A stretch of DNA of 32,335 nucleotides from Hyphomicrobiales bacterium (GTDB lineage: Bacteria > Pseudomonadota > Alphaproteobacteria > Rhizobiales > Rhizobiaceae), in contig UBJO01000057.1 in assembly GCA_900465665.1 (NCBI GenBank), positions 1 through 32,335 of the forward strand, in the 5' to 3' direction. Shown in pieces: positions 1-6,878 of the stretch. Position 1 is the first letter of the stretch; the number at the start of each line of letters is the position of its first letter. The notes under the pieces were generated by a model. That model ran no database searches and had not been told where the DNA came from. It was given only the letters and a program-made list of their open reading frames with translations. A program made the translations under genes and the position numbers.

Positions 1-10
1 GGTCTTGCCC

Positions 11-36
11 GCCCGCCCCGGAAGACCGGAACGGGC
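11..36. other. Hairpin just downstream of kdpA
   Basis: Two 11-nt arms flank a 4-nt loop. On the minus (kdp) strand the pairing is complete if two U-G wobbles are allowed. It lies about 46 nt past the kdpA stop, before the expected kdpB start. There is no T-tract, so it is more likely an intercistronic processing or stability hairpin than a terminator. It could be incidental, because the sequence is very GC-rich. Confidence 0.4.
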
Positions 37-82
37 AGGGAGCTTGTGGCGCCTGAAGTGGCGGATCAGCATGGTCATGTCC

Positions 83-1786
83 TCAGAACGTCTGGCCCGA
101 GATCATCATCAGGTGCTCGATAACAGGACCGAGCGCCAGCGCCGGGAAGAAGGTCAGGCCGCCGACGATGACGATGGTGCCCGTCAGTAGACCAACGAAG
201 AGCGGGCCATCCGTGGGGAACGTGCCGTTCGAGGCCGGAACCGTCTTCTTGGCCGCCAGCGAGCCGGCGATGGCGAGCGCCGGAATGATGACCAGGAAAC
301 GGCCGGCCAGCATCGCGATCCCGAGCGTCACGTTGTACCAGGGCGTGTTCCCCGTCAGCCCGCCGAAGGCCGAGCCGTTGTTGGCGGCGGCGGAGGAGTA
401 GGCGTAGAGGATTTCCGAGAAGCCGTGCGGTCCAGCCGTGCCGACCGAGGCGACGGCCGAAGGCAGCACGCTTGCGATCGCCGTGAACACCAGCATCGTC
501 AGCGGCAGGCACAGGATGGCAAGCACGGCCATCTTCATCTCCTTCGCCTCGATCTTCTTGCCGAGATATTCAGGCGTGCGCCCGACCATCAGGCCGGCCA
601 CGAAGATGGCGATGATGGCGAAGAGCAGGATGCCGTAGAAGCCCGCGCCGACACCGCCGACGATCACTTCGCCGAGCTGCATGTTGATGAGCGGGATCAG
701 GCCGCCAAGTGCGGTGAACGAGCCGTGCATGGCATTGACCGCGCCGCACGACGCCGCCGTGGTGATGACGGCAAAGAGCGAGGAGAGTGTGATGCCGAAG
801 CGCACTTCCTTGCCTTCCATGTTGCCGCCTTCAAGGCCGAAGGCATGCATCAGCGGATTGCCGGCCGCTTCAGCCCAATAGGTGACGCCGACGCCGATGA
901 GGAAGAGCACGAACATGCTGGCGAGGATCGCCCAGCCCTGTTTCTGGTTGCCGACCATGCGGCCGAAGACGTTGGTGAGCGAGGCACCGATCGCGAAGAT
1001 CGCCACCATCTGGATCAGGTTGGAGATCGCATCGGGGTTTTCGAACGGGTGCGCGGAATTGGCGTTGAAGAAGCCGCCGCCATTGGTCCCCAGCATCTTG
1101 ATCGCCAGCTGCGAGGCGACGGGACCGACCGCGATCGTCTGCTTGACACCTTCGAGCGTGGTCGCCTCGACATAGGCGCCAAGCGTCTGCGGTACGCCGA
1201 GTGCTACGAAGACAAGGGTCATGACGATTGAGAGCGGCAGGAGGATGTAGAAGGTGGCTCTCACCATATCGACCCAGAAATTGCCGACGGCCTTGCCGGA
1301 TGCGCGCGAAAACGCCCGGATGAAGGCAAGCGCGATGGCAATGCCGGTTGCCGCCGAGACGAAGTTCTGCACCGTGAGCCCTGCCATCTGCGTCAGATAG
1401 GACATCGTGCTTTCGCCGCCGTAGTTCTGCCAGTTGGTGTTGCTGACGAAGCTCACGGCGGTGTTGAAGGAGAGCTCTGGCCCGACTGCGGCCATGCCGG
1501 CAGGATTATAGGGCAGCACGGCCTGCAGTCGCAGCAGCGCATAGAGCACCAGCGCCCCCAGCAGATTGAAGGCGAGCATGGAGATCGCATAGGTCGTCCA
1601 GTGCTGCTCTTCGCGCTCGCTGGTGCCCGACAATGCGTAAAGTCCCCGCTCGATCGGAGCGAGGACGGGTGAGAGAAGCGTGCGCTCGCCCGAAAAGACA
1701 CGCGTCATGTAGCCGCCGAGCGGTTTGACGAGCGCGATAACGATCCCGCAGTAAAGCAGGATCTGAAGCCATCCGTTGAGGGTCAT
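83..1786 (-). CDS. kdpA: Potassium-transporting ATPase subunit KdpA
   Basis: KdpA is the K+-binding, channel-like subunit of the high-affinity KdpFABC P-type ATPase in the inner membrane; it belongs to the superfamily of K+ transporters and works with the KdpB ATPase. The 567-residue length is normal for the family. The protein is polytopic and contains recognisable KdpA segments, including the glycine-rich stretches NGGGFFNANSAHPFENP and AANNGSAFGGLTGNTPWYN that line the K+ path. The ATG at 1784-1786 follows kdpF by 35 nt. The order (tiny ORF, kdpF, kdpA) shows an operon on the minus strand; kdpB is expected beyond the left edge. The stop codon is at 83-85 and no KdpB-like start is visible before position 1. 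A long antisense open frame inside the gene is a composition artefact. Confidence 0.98.
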   Translation of the reverse strand: MTLNGWLQILLYCGIVIALVKPLGGYMTRVFSGERTLLSPVLAPIERGLYALSGTSEREEQHWTTYAISMLAFNLLGALVLYALLRLQAVLPYNPAGMAAVGPELSFNTAVSFVSNTNWQNYGGESTMSYLTQMAGLTVQNFVSAATGIAIALAFIRAFSRASGKAVGNFWVDMVRATFYILLPLSIVMTLVFVALGVPQTLGAYVEATTLEGVKQTIAVGPVASQLAIKMLGTNGGGFFNANSAHPFENPDAISNLIQMVAIFAIGASLTNVFGRMVGNQKQGWAILASMFVLFLIGVGVTYWAEAAGNPLMHAFGLEGGNMEGKEVRFGITLSSLFAVITTAASCGAVNAMHGSFTALGGLIPLINMQLGEVIVGGVGAGFYGILLFAIIAIFVAGLMVGRTPEYLGKKIEAKEMKMAVLAILCLPLTMLVFTAIASVLPSAVASVGTAGPHGFSEILYAYSSAAANNGSAFGGLTGNTPWYNVTLGIAMLAGRFLVIIPALAIAGSLAAKKTVPASNGTFPTDGPLFVGLLTGTIVIVGGLTFFPALALGPVIEHLMMISGQTF

Positions 1787-1821
1787 CTTAATTAACTTTC
1801 AATACCCGGCGCTATGAGAGA

Positions 1822-1911
1822 TCAGAATCGCTCGGGGCGGATGAGGGCATAGGTGAGGTAGACGGTGAGGAACACGGTCACGGCACCGCTGAGGACATAG
1901 TCGAATATCAC
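1822..1911 (-). CDS. kdpF: KdpF, small stabilising subunit of the Kdp ATPase
   Basis: This 29-residue peptide starts at GTG (1909-1911). It is a single hydrophobic helix followed by the KdpF-typical C-terminus ALIRPERF. In other bacteria KdpF is a one-helix peptide that stabilises the KdpABC complex in the membrane. Size, hydrophobicity, the R-P-E ending and the position directly upstream of kdpA all fit. It ends 35 nt before kdpA and begins 13 nt after the stop of the preceding 27-residue ORF. The start is assigned by family length; no other in-frame start gives a better fit. Confidence 0.9.
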   Translation of the reverse strand: MIFDYVLSGAVTVFLTVYLTYALIRPERF

Positions 1912-1924
1912 TGTGTTTCTCCCG

Positions 1925-2008
1925 CTAGAGGCTGTCGCAGACGTGTGCGTAGGCGGCGCAGAGCACGAAGAACAGGATCGTGATACCGAGCAGAACGATG
2001 TCGATCAT
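1925..2008 (-). CDS. 27-residue hydrophobic peptide leading the kdp operon
   Basis: This tiny ORF begins MIDIVLLGITILFF and ends AHVCDSL. It has a good Shine-Dalgarno AAGGAG 9 nt upstream of the ATG at 2006-2008. About 19 uncharged residues form one predicted membrane helix, followed by a short tail with two cysteines overall (C17 and C24). It precedes kdpF by 13 nt and so should be co-transcribed with it. It is not KdpF, which is the next ORF. From memory, similar short peptides ending in a Cys-Asp/Glu-x-Leu pattern precede kdpF in other proteobacteria, but I know of no characterised function. It could be an extra Kdp-associated subunit or a leader peptide. Confidence 0.75.
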   Translation of the reverse strand: MIDIVLLGITILFFVLCAAYAHVCDSL

Positions 2009-2338
2009 CGACCATCACTCCTTGAATTGTTTCGAAATGGAGACGCGACGCCGGCCGGTGGGCCATGCGCTTGTCCCTGGTGTCTCGGGCAAGATCTTGC
2101 GATCGCCCGGCCATCAATATGCGGCCGAAGCGCATTAAGGTTCGAGACGCGGAAAAAGCCGCCAATATAAAAATCTTATAAATGCGCGATGGGGTCACGC
2201 GGGCGTTGTCGCCGACAAGAGGCCCGACATGCTGTCCAGTCTGGCGAAAGCTTCCAGCCATAGGTTGCGGCCGATAAGGAACCCACCTGCCTCGGCTGTT
2301 CGCCCGAATGTCCGTTGCGATACGTGAAGGCCAATGGC
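2009..2338. other. Intergenic region between kdp operon and surface-glycan cluster
   Basis: This 330-bp stretch separates two divergent operons. It contains an AT-rich block around 2164-2183 with a tandem TATAAA repeat (listed separately) and no convincing ORF. The promoters of both operons should lie here; I could not fix -35/-10 boxes with confidence. Confidence 0.6.
2166..2182 (-). promoter_or_regulatory. Tandem direct repeat, candidate KdpE operator
   Basis: On the plus strand TATAAA occurs at 2166-2171 and again at 2177-2182; read on the kdp strand this is TTTATA twice, with an 11-bp period. OmpR-family response regulators such as KdpE bind tandem half-sites spaced about one helical turn, and the E. 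coli KdpE site is likewise T/A-rich with TTTATA-like halves. The repeat lies about 160 bp upstream of the first kdp ORF. The assignment to KdpE is inference; no kdpDE genes are in the window. Confidence 0.45.
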
Positions 2339-3859
2339 ATGCCAAAGACTGAATCGACTGCGAGCGCCACCGATACACTGGCCGAGCTGGCGTCGTTGAA
2401 AGCGCAGGTGGAACAGCTTGGTGAGCGCATCGAAGTTCAGGGGGCCGTTCAGTTCGAAATCGCCAAGCTGCTGCAGACGTTCCATGGCCAATTGCAGGCA
2501 CTGCCCAGTCAGGTGAACGAGATCGTCAAGAAGGCGGTCGAGGAGAACGCGCAGGACAAGATTCCCCTGACGAGGGAGGTCCTGACCCGTCTCGACCACC
2601 GGCTGACCCAGCTGGCCGTTAATGGGCATACCGTCAAGCAAGTCAGCCAGATGACGTTGCGCCGTCTTGGTCCCGCCACACAGAAAATCCGGTGCGTCTT
2701 CATCGTCCAGTCGATTCCGATGTGGGATGCGCTTGCTGACGTTTATTCGGCCATGACCCACGATGATCGCTATCATCCGATGGTCGTCTCTATCGATAAC
2801 AGCCAGCTCGGACGGGCCGAATTCACGGGCGAAGATGAGGTGCACGAAGGCCTGAACGCCCTCAACATCCCGCACATCCGCTTGAATATGCAGTCCTACG
2901 ACGCGTTGGATGTCCTGCGCAATCTCATGCCTGATGTGGTGTTCCGCCAGCAGCAGTGGGATTCGCCGGTCCCTCATGGCCTGCGCACGCTCGAGATCAC
3001 GTTCGCGCGTATCTGCGTCGTTCCATATGGCATGGGCGTGCTCGCAAATCCCAACGCTACGGACCCCTCTGAAGAGGCCTATCCCGACAACTACGATCAG
3101 CAATATCACCGCCTCGCGTGGAAGGTCTTTTGCGAGACGGAGATGACGCAGTCCTACTACCGTTCGTTTGCGCACTCTGATCCGGACAAGTTCGTGCTTT
3201 CAGGCTACCCCAAGCTCAACAAGCTGATGGAAGCCAAGGGCAAGGGCGAATGGCCGATCCCTGAGCCGAACGGTCGCACCTTCCGCGTCATCTGGGCGCC
3301 GCACCATTCGCTGGCCGTCAACGGTTATGGCTTTGGTGTTTTCCATAAGATTTACGAGCAGATGCTGGCCTGGGCGCGGTCAGCCAAGGACATCCAGTTC
3401 GTGCTGAAGCCGCATCCGGCGCTGGCCTTTGGCGCCGAGGAGAGCGGCCTCTTCCGCAACGGCGCCTATCAGCACTATCTTGACGCATGGTCGGCCCTGC
3501 CGAACTGCACCATCTGTGAAGGCACTTATGGCGAGCTGTTCGACGCTTCGGATCTGATGATCACCGACGGCGTATCGTTCCTCCATGAATATCATCTCTT
3601 CGAAAAGCCGCTGATCTTTATTGATTCCGGCGTTCATGCGCCCTTCAATGCGCTGGGAAGGCTGGCCGAACGCGCGGGACACCGCGTCGAGACCTTCAAT
3701 CAGCTGCGCCAGGTGGCGCTCGATTACAAAGACGGTAAGCCCTGGAAGCTGGTGAAGGAGCGCGAGGAGCTTCTGCAGGTGCTGCTTCCCCGCACGGAGC
3801 CAGCCGCCAGCATCATTCTTGATTCCATTGCAGCCGATATAAAGATATCGAGGTCCTGA
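2339..3859 (+). CDS. CDP-glycerol glycerophosphotransferase-like enzyme with N-terminal coiled coil
   Basis: The 506-residue protein is likely to transfer an alditol-phosphate from a CDP-activated donor onto a glycan, as TagB/TagF enzymes do with CDP-glycerol. Residues about 12-110 are Leu/Gln/Glu-rich and predicted coiled coil. From about 117 a GT-B-like domain begins. Family signatures are WAPHHS (319-324), KPHP (357-360), SDLMITDGVSFLHEY (404-418) and EKPLIFID (422-429); the third corresponds to the TagF SDxxITDYSS block, with GVSF replacing YSS. The ATG at 2339 is chosen over an upstream TTG (2315) because AAGG lies 8 nt before it. The next gene starts 2 nt after the stop. It has no signal peptide and is presumably cytoplasmic or membrane-peripheral. 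The acceptor is unknown. Confidence 0.85.
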   Translation: MPKTESTASATDTLAELASLKAQVEQLGERIEVQGAVQFEIAKLLQTFHGQLQALPSQVNEIVKKAVEENAQDKIPLTREVLTRLDHRLTQLAVNGHTVKQVSQMTLRRLGPATQKIRCVFIVQSIPMWDALADVYSAMTHDDRYHPMVVSIDNSQLGRAEFTGEDEVHEGLNALNIPHIRLNMQSYDALDVLRNLMPDVVFRQQQWDSPVPHGLRTLEITFARICVVPYGMGVLANPNATDPSEEAYPDNYDQQYHRLAWKVFCETEMTQSYYRSFAHSDPDKFVLSGYPKLNKLMEAKGKGEWPIPEPNGRTFRVIWAPHHSLAVNGYGFGVFHKIYEQMLAWARSAKDIQFVLKPHPALAFGAEESGLFRNGAYQHYLDAWSALPNCTICEGTYGELFDASDLMITDGVSFLHEYHLFEKPLIFIDSGVHAPFNALGRLAERAGHRVETFNQLRQVALDYKDGKPWKLVKEREELLQVLLPRTEPAASIILDSIAADIKISRS

Positions 3860-3861
3860 GC

Positions 3862-4536
3862 ATGTACCGCGCGCAACAGCATGTACTGACACTACCTGTC
3901 GTCGCCGAGACGGGCGCGGTTAAGGGTCAAAAGCGTGGCACCGGCTTCGCCTTCGATCTCGATGGCACGATCACCCGCGCCGAACTGCTGCCGATGATCG
4001 CCTCCGAGCTTGGCCTTGAATCCGAAATGCGGCTCCTGACCGAACTCACCATGTCCGGCATGATACCCTTCGAGGATTCCTTTCGCCTGCGCTTCGCCAT
4101 CCTGCGCAGCGCCGGTCTCGATCGGATCCGCTCGATCGTCGCGGAAGTCGAGTTCGACCCCGATATCGAGCAGTTCATCCGCCAAAACCGCGATCGCTGC
4201 TTCGTCGTGACTGGCAATCTCGATCTCTGGATCGCGCCGCTGGCCGAGCGCCTCGGCTGCCGCTTTTACACCTCAACAGCCACGACCGATAAAGACGGCT
4301 GGATTACCGGCCTCGAGACGGTCATGCGCAAGAACGTCGCCGGCCTTGAGCTAAAGGAAGAGTTCGACCGCCTCGTCGCCATCGGCGACGGTTTCAATGA
4401 CGTGCCGCTCTTCGACGTCGCCGATATCGGCATCGCCTTCACCGGCCTGCATGGCGCGCCCGACGCACTGGTCTCCGTGTCCAACTATGTCGCTCTCGAT
4501 GGGAAGTCGCTATGCCGTCTGTTAAACACGCTGTAA
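3862..4536 (+). CDS. HAD-superfamily phosphatase, SerB-like
   Basis: The 224-residue protein is a probable small-molecule phosphatase of the haloacid dehalogenase superfamily. Motif I is DLDGT (32-36, nucleophile D32 and acid/base D34), motif II is VTGN (116-119), and motif IV is GDGFND (175-180), with a lysine-containing segment before it. The 30-residue extension before motif I has no recognised domain, so a downstream start is possible, although the ATG at 3862 sits 2 nt after the preceding stop. The cap-region length fits phosphoserine-phosphatase-like members. The following nucleotidyltransferase ORF overlaps its 3' end by 25 nt. The context suggests it makes a dephosphorylated alditol or amino-alcohol precursor rather than acting in serine synthesis; this is inference. 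Confidence 0.85.
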   Translation: MYRAQQHVLTLPVVAETGAVKGQKRGTGFAFDLDGTITRAELLPMIASELGLESEMRLLTELTMSGMIPFEDSFRLRFAILRSAGLDRIRSIVAEVEFDPDIEQFIRQNRDRCFVVTGNLDLWIAPLAERLGCRFYTSTATTDKDGWITGLETVMRKNVAGLELKEEFDRLVAIGDGFNDVPLFDVADIGIAFTGLHGAPDALVSVSNYVALDGKSLCRLLNTL

Positions 4537-5177
4537 TCGCGGCGGCCGGCCTCGGCTCGCGGCTGGGCCATGGCAAGCCGAAGTGCCTGGTCGAGATCGA
4601 AGGCGTCAAGATCATCAAGCATCTGCTGTCGCTGCTGAAGGATGTCGAGGACGTCCGCGTCATCGTCGGCTTCGAGGAAAAGGCCGTCATCGCGGCGATC
4701 CGCGCCATCCGCCCGGATGTGCTTATCGTCCGCAATCCCGGCTTCCGCAGCACCACCACGCTGCACAGCTACGAGCTCGGCGGCCGTTACATCAAGGGCG
4801 ATTGTCTGTTCATGGATGGTGACATGCTGATCGAGCCGGAAAGCTTCGTAGCCTTCCTCGCATCCTGCGAGCCCGGCGTGGCGCAGCTCGGGATCACCAA
4901 GACCAAGACCCGCGACGCGGTCTTCTTAACGCGCGAGGATGGTCTTGCTACCAGCTTCCGTCGCGACGATCCGACCGAATATGAGTGGGCGAACATCGCC
5001 TGGCTGCCGGTCGATTACTTTGCCGACATCGGCAACACGGCGGTCTACGAGCACCTCAGGCAGTTCCTGCCGATCCGCACATATGAGGTGATCGCCTACG
5101 AGATCGACAGCGAGCAGGACCTGGCGCTGGCGAGAGACAATCTCCACCACTTCAATCTCCAAGCGCTGGCCGGCTGA
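4512..5177 (+). CDS. Sugar/alcohol-phosphate nucleotidyltransferase, LicC-like
   Basis: The 221-residue protein has the single-domain NTP-transferase fold. Its N-terminal nucleotide loop AAGLGSRLGHGKPKCL is at residues 11-26, with the consensus GxGxRLG and a lysine before the Leu. The metal-binding MDGDM is at 101-105, and the C-terminus matches the usual E-D-L-x-x-A tail. Its length is close to LicC-type CTP:phosphocholine cytidylyltransferases, so it may load a phosphorylated alcohol onto CMP; a UTP or GTP enzyme cannot be excluded. It starts inside the end of the phosphatase gene (25-nt overlap), with GGGAAG as ribosome site, which points to tight co-expression. Together with the TagF-like enzyme it would form a donor synthesis and transfer pair. 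Confidence 0.85.
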   Translation: MPSVKHAVIAAAGLGSRLGHGKPKCLVEIEGVKIIKHLLSLLKDVEDVRVIVGFEEKAVIAAIRAIRPDVLIVRNPGFRSTTTLHSYELGGRYIKGDCLFMDGDMLIEPESFVAFLASCEPGVAQLGITKTKTRDAVFLTREDGLATSFRRDDPTEYEWANIAWLPVDYFADIGNTAVYEHLRQFLPIRTYEVIAYEIDSEQDLALARDNLHHFNLQALAG

Positions 5178-5301
5178 AGCATGTCGCGCGCACCTGCGAG
5201 CGGCTTTGCGACGCCCGGCGATGCAAAGGCTTAACGCGTGACAAGCGAATCCTCGGGATCGAGCTACACTTCAACCGTGCAGGTAAGAAACGGAACCGAG
5301 C

Positions 5302-6036
5302 ATGAGCCGCATATACAAGGACCAGGAAAGCATCGACGCCTTGAAGGTGCGCGATTTCTTCAATGGTCGCGCCAGGAAGGAAGGCAATGCCGTCAACGCG
5401 GTAATGCTGCAATCCGAGGGCTCGACGATCGCCGTCGACCGCGACATCCATGAGAAGACGCATCTCCTGCCACGCCTCGAGCGCCCGTCGAAGATTCTAG
5501 AACTCGGCTGTGGCGCTGGTCGCCTCGCGCGTTTCTACAACGACGGCGGCAACCGGTATCTCGGCTTCGATTTCTCCGAGGAACTGATCGCCCGTGCCGA
5601 GGCCGATATCGGCAACGACAGCAATATCCAGTTTCAGGCCGTCGAAGTCCCCAGAATTGCAGTCGAAGACTTCAGGCTGCAACCGCCTTTCGACGTTGTC
5701 CTGATCACGGGCCTCTTCATGTACTTGAACGACGAAGCCGTCCACGACAGCTTCGAAATGATCGCCAAGGTCGCAGCCCCGAACGCCGCGATCTACGTCC
5801 GCGAATCGCTTTCCGAACTCGATGTTCGCCTGACGCTCAAGGAGCATTTCTCCGAAGAGCTCGACGAAGTCTACAACGCCATCTACCGCACGACCACGGA
5901 GCTGACCGAGGTGATGACCGACACGCTGGTCGAGGCGGGGTTCGAGTTCGAAGTCTGCGGCGAGTATGCGTTCCCGCTGGCGCTGCGCAACCGGGCGGAG
6001 ACGGCGCAGCGGTATTTTACGCTGCGGCGGGGGTGA
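5302..6036 (+). CDS. Class I SAM-dependent methyltransferase
   Basis: The 244-residue protein has a Rossmann-type methyltransferase core. Motif I is ILELGCGAGRLARF (65-78), followed by an acidic strand end GFDFSEE and a motif IV-like region FDVVLITGLFMYL. The N-terminal 60 residues and the C-terminal FxVCGEYAFPLALRNR region may bind the acceptor. It follows the nucleotidyltransferase on the same strand after 124 nt without an obvious terminator, so it may belong to the cluster or have its own promoter. In this setting O- or N-methylation of the transferred group or of the glycan is plausible, but the substrate cannot be read from the sequence. Confidence 0.85.
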   Translation: MSRIYKDQESIDALKVRDFFNGRARKEGNAVNAVMLQSEGSTIAVDRDIHEKTHLLPRLERPSKILELGCGAGRLARFYNDGGNRYLGFDFSEELIARAEADIGNDSNIQFQAVEVPRIAVEDFRLQPPFDVVLITGLFMYLNDEAVHDSFEMIAKVAAPNAAIYVRESLSELDVRLTLKEHFSEELDEVYNAIYRTTTELTEVMTDTLVEAGFEFEVCGEYAFPLALRNRAETAQRYFTLRRG

Positions 6037-6085
6037 GGGGTGGTGCCGTTGGGAACACAGGCATCAAACGAAATTCATCAGCCTA

Positions 6086-6517
6086 TCAACGTATCCCATT
6101 CTCAATAAACACAGAATCATAGCGGTCGACAATGCCTTGAATCCATGGCGGGATACGCGAAGCGGCAATACGCCATTCTTGAAAATCGCGCACTGCCTTG
6201 TCCCAATCGGGAAATCCGCGCGCCTCTGTGATTTTCGTCTTGTTGTCCTCCGTTTGTTTGAGCATCGCTAAAGCCATGGCTCGTTGCTCATCCAGAAACT
6301 TCACAATGCTAAGGTTTATTTCGGGATGTTCAGTCGCAATTTGGGATGAGAGGCGCTTTAGTCGCGGCGTCGCCAGAGAAAGAATGTCGAGAGCTTTGCC
6401 AAGTTCGCCAGCGACCTCGGCATTAAGTCGTGATACCTCGGCACGTTTGTCACTCGCACGCATCGTGCGGTCATTGGCAAGGCCAATCAGCCCAAACAGC
6501 CAAGATATGAAATCCAT
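6086..6517 (-). CDS. Unknown protein with N-terminal membrane segment
   Basis: I do not recognise this 143-residue protein. Residues 1-14 (MDFISWLFGLIGLA) are hydrophobic and could anchor it. The rest is largely helical and charged, with possible coiled coil around 25-100 and a C-terminal segment rich in W, I and P. A GGAG lies 9 nt upstream of the ATG at 6515-6517. Codon use is more AT-rich than in the flanking genes, which suggests acquisition. It lies convergent to the methyltransferase gene and has no obvious partner. Confidence 0.6.
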   Translation of the reverse strand: MDFISWLFGLIGLANDRTMRASDKRAEVSRLNAEVAGELGKALDILSLATPRLKRLSSQIATEHPEINLSIVKFLDEQRAMALAMLKQTEDNKTKITEARGFPDWDKAVRDFQEWRIAASRIPPWIQGIVDRYDSVFIENGIR

Positions 6518-6688
6518 ACGCGTGCTCCAGTCATCGGCATCGCAATCTGCGCGCGAATCTACGTATTCGCAAGGCTAGACTGAACTGGTATAGCAGCAGC
6601 TTTCATTTCGTCTGTCAAAACGTCCGCTTAGATTTCTATGGAGGTCACACCGCTCGGTGCTCTGGGTGAGATTTGTCGTTTTTTGGAA

Positions 6689-6710
6689 TCCAGAAAGTCG
6701 AATTTCTGGA
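6689..6710 (+). promoter_or_regulatory. Hairpin overlapping a Shine-Dalgarno sequence
   Basis: There is a perfect inverted repeat of TCCAGAAA and TTTCTGGA with a 6-nt loop. The 3' arm includes the first three bases of the GGAGG at 6708-6712 that precedes the 17-codon ORF. If formed in RNA it would hide this ribosome site. Whether it controls anything is unknown. Confidence 0.4.
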
Positions 6711-6718
6711 GGATCGGT

Positions 6719-6772
6719 ATGAGCACACTTCAAGAAGGATCACTTTCACGGGGCAGACCAAACTATCAATAG
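6719..6772 (+). CDS. Possible 17-residue leader peptide
   Basis: The ATG at 6719 is 6 nt after a GGAGG and is followed by 17 codons ending in TAG. The peptide (MSTLQEGSLSRGRPNYQ) resembles nothing I know. It lies about 106 nt before the acyltransferase ATG. It could be a translated leader, the start of a decayed gene, or chance. Confidence 0.25.
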   Translation: MSTLQEGSLSRGRPNYQ

Positions 6773-6878
6773 CTGCACCAGTCATCTGCTTCCCCCGAAG
6801 GGATTATCTCGGAAAACTAAAAGCTAGGGTGAAAGGCTTCGTTCCTGAAGTACCGTTTGGTGGGGTCAAATTTTGCAG

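Larger units (their letters stand above)
6518..6872. other. Intergenic region with SD-masking hairpin and tiny ORF
   Basis: This is about 355 bp of AT-richer sequence between the divergent unknown gene and the acyltransferase. It holds the hairpin at 6689-6710 and a 17-codon ORF with a strong GGAGG (both listed separately). A longer frame crossing the region into the acyltransferase gene lacks family features and looks spurious. Confidence 0.5.

Noticed and set aside
1..82. Partial kdpB at the left edge
   Set aside because: No frame here reads like the KdpB N-terminus; the segment looks intercistronic.
2195..3175. A 326-codon minus-strand open frame opposite the TagF-like gene
   Set aside because: No domain, no ribosome site; the plus-strand protein has diagnostic transferase motifs.
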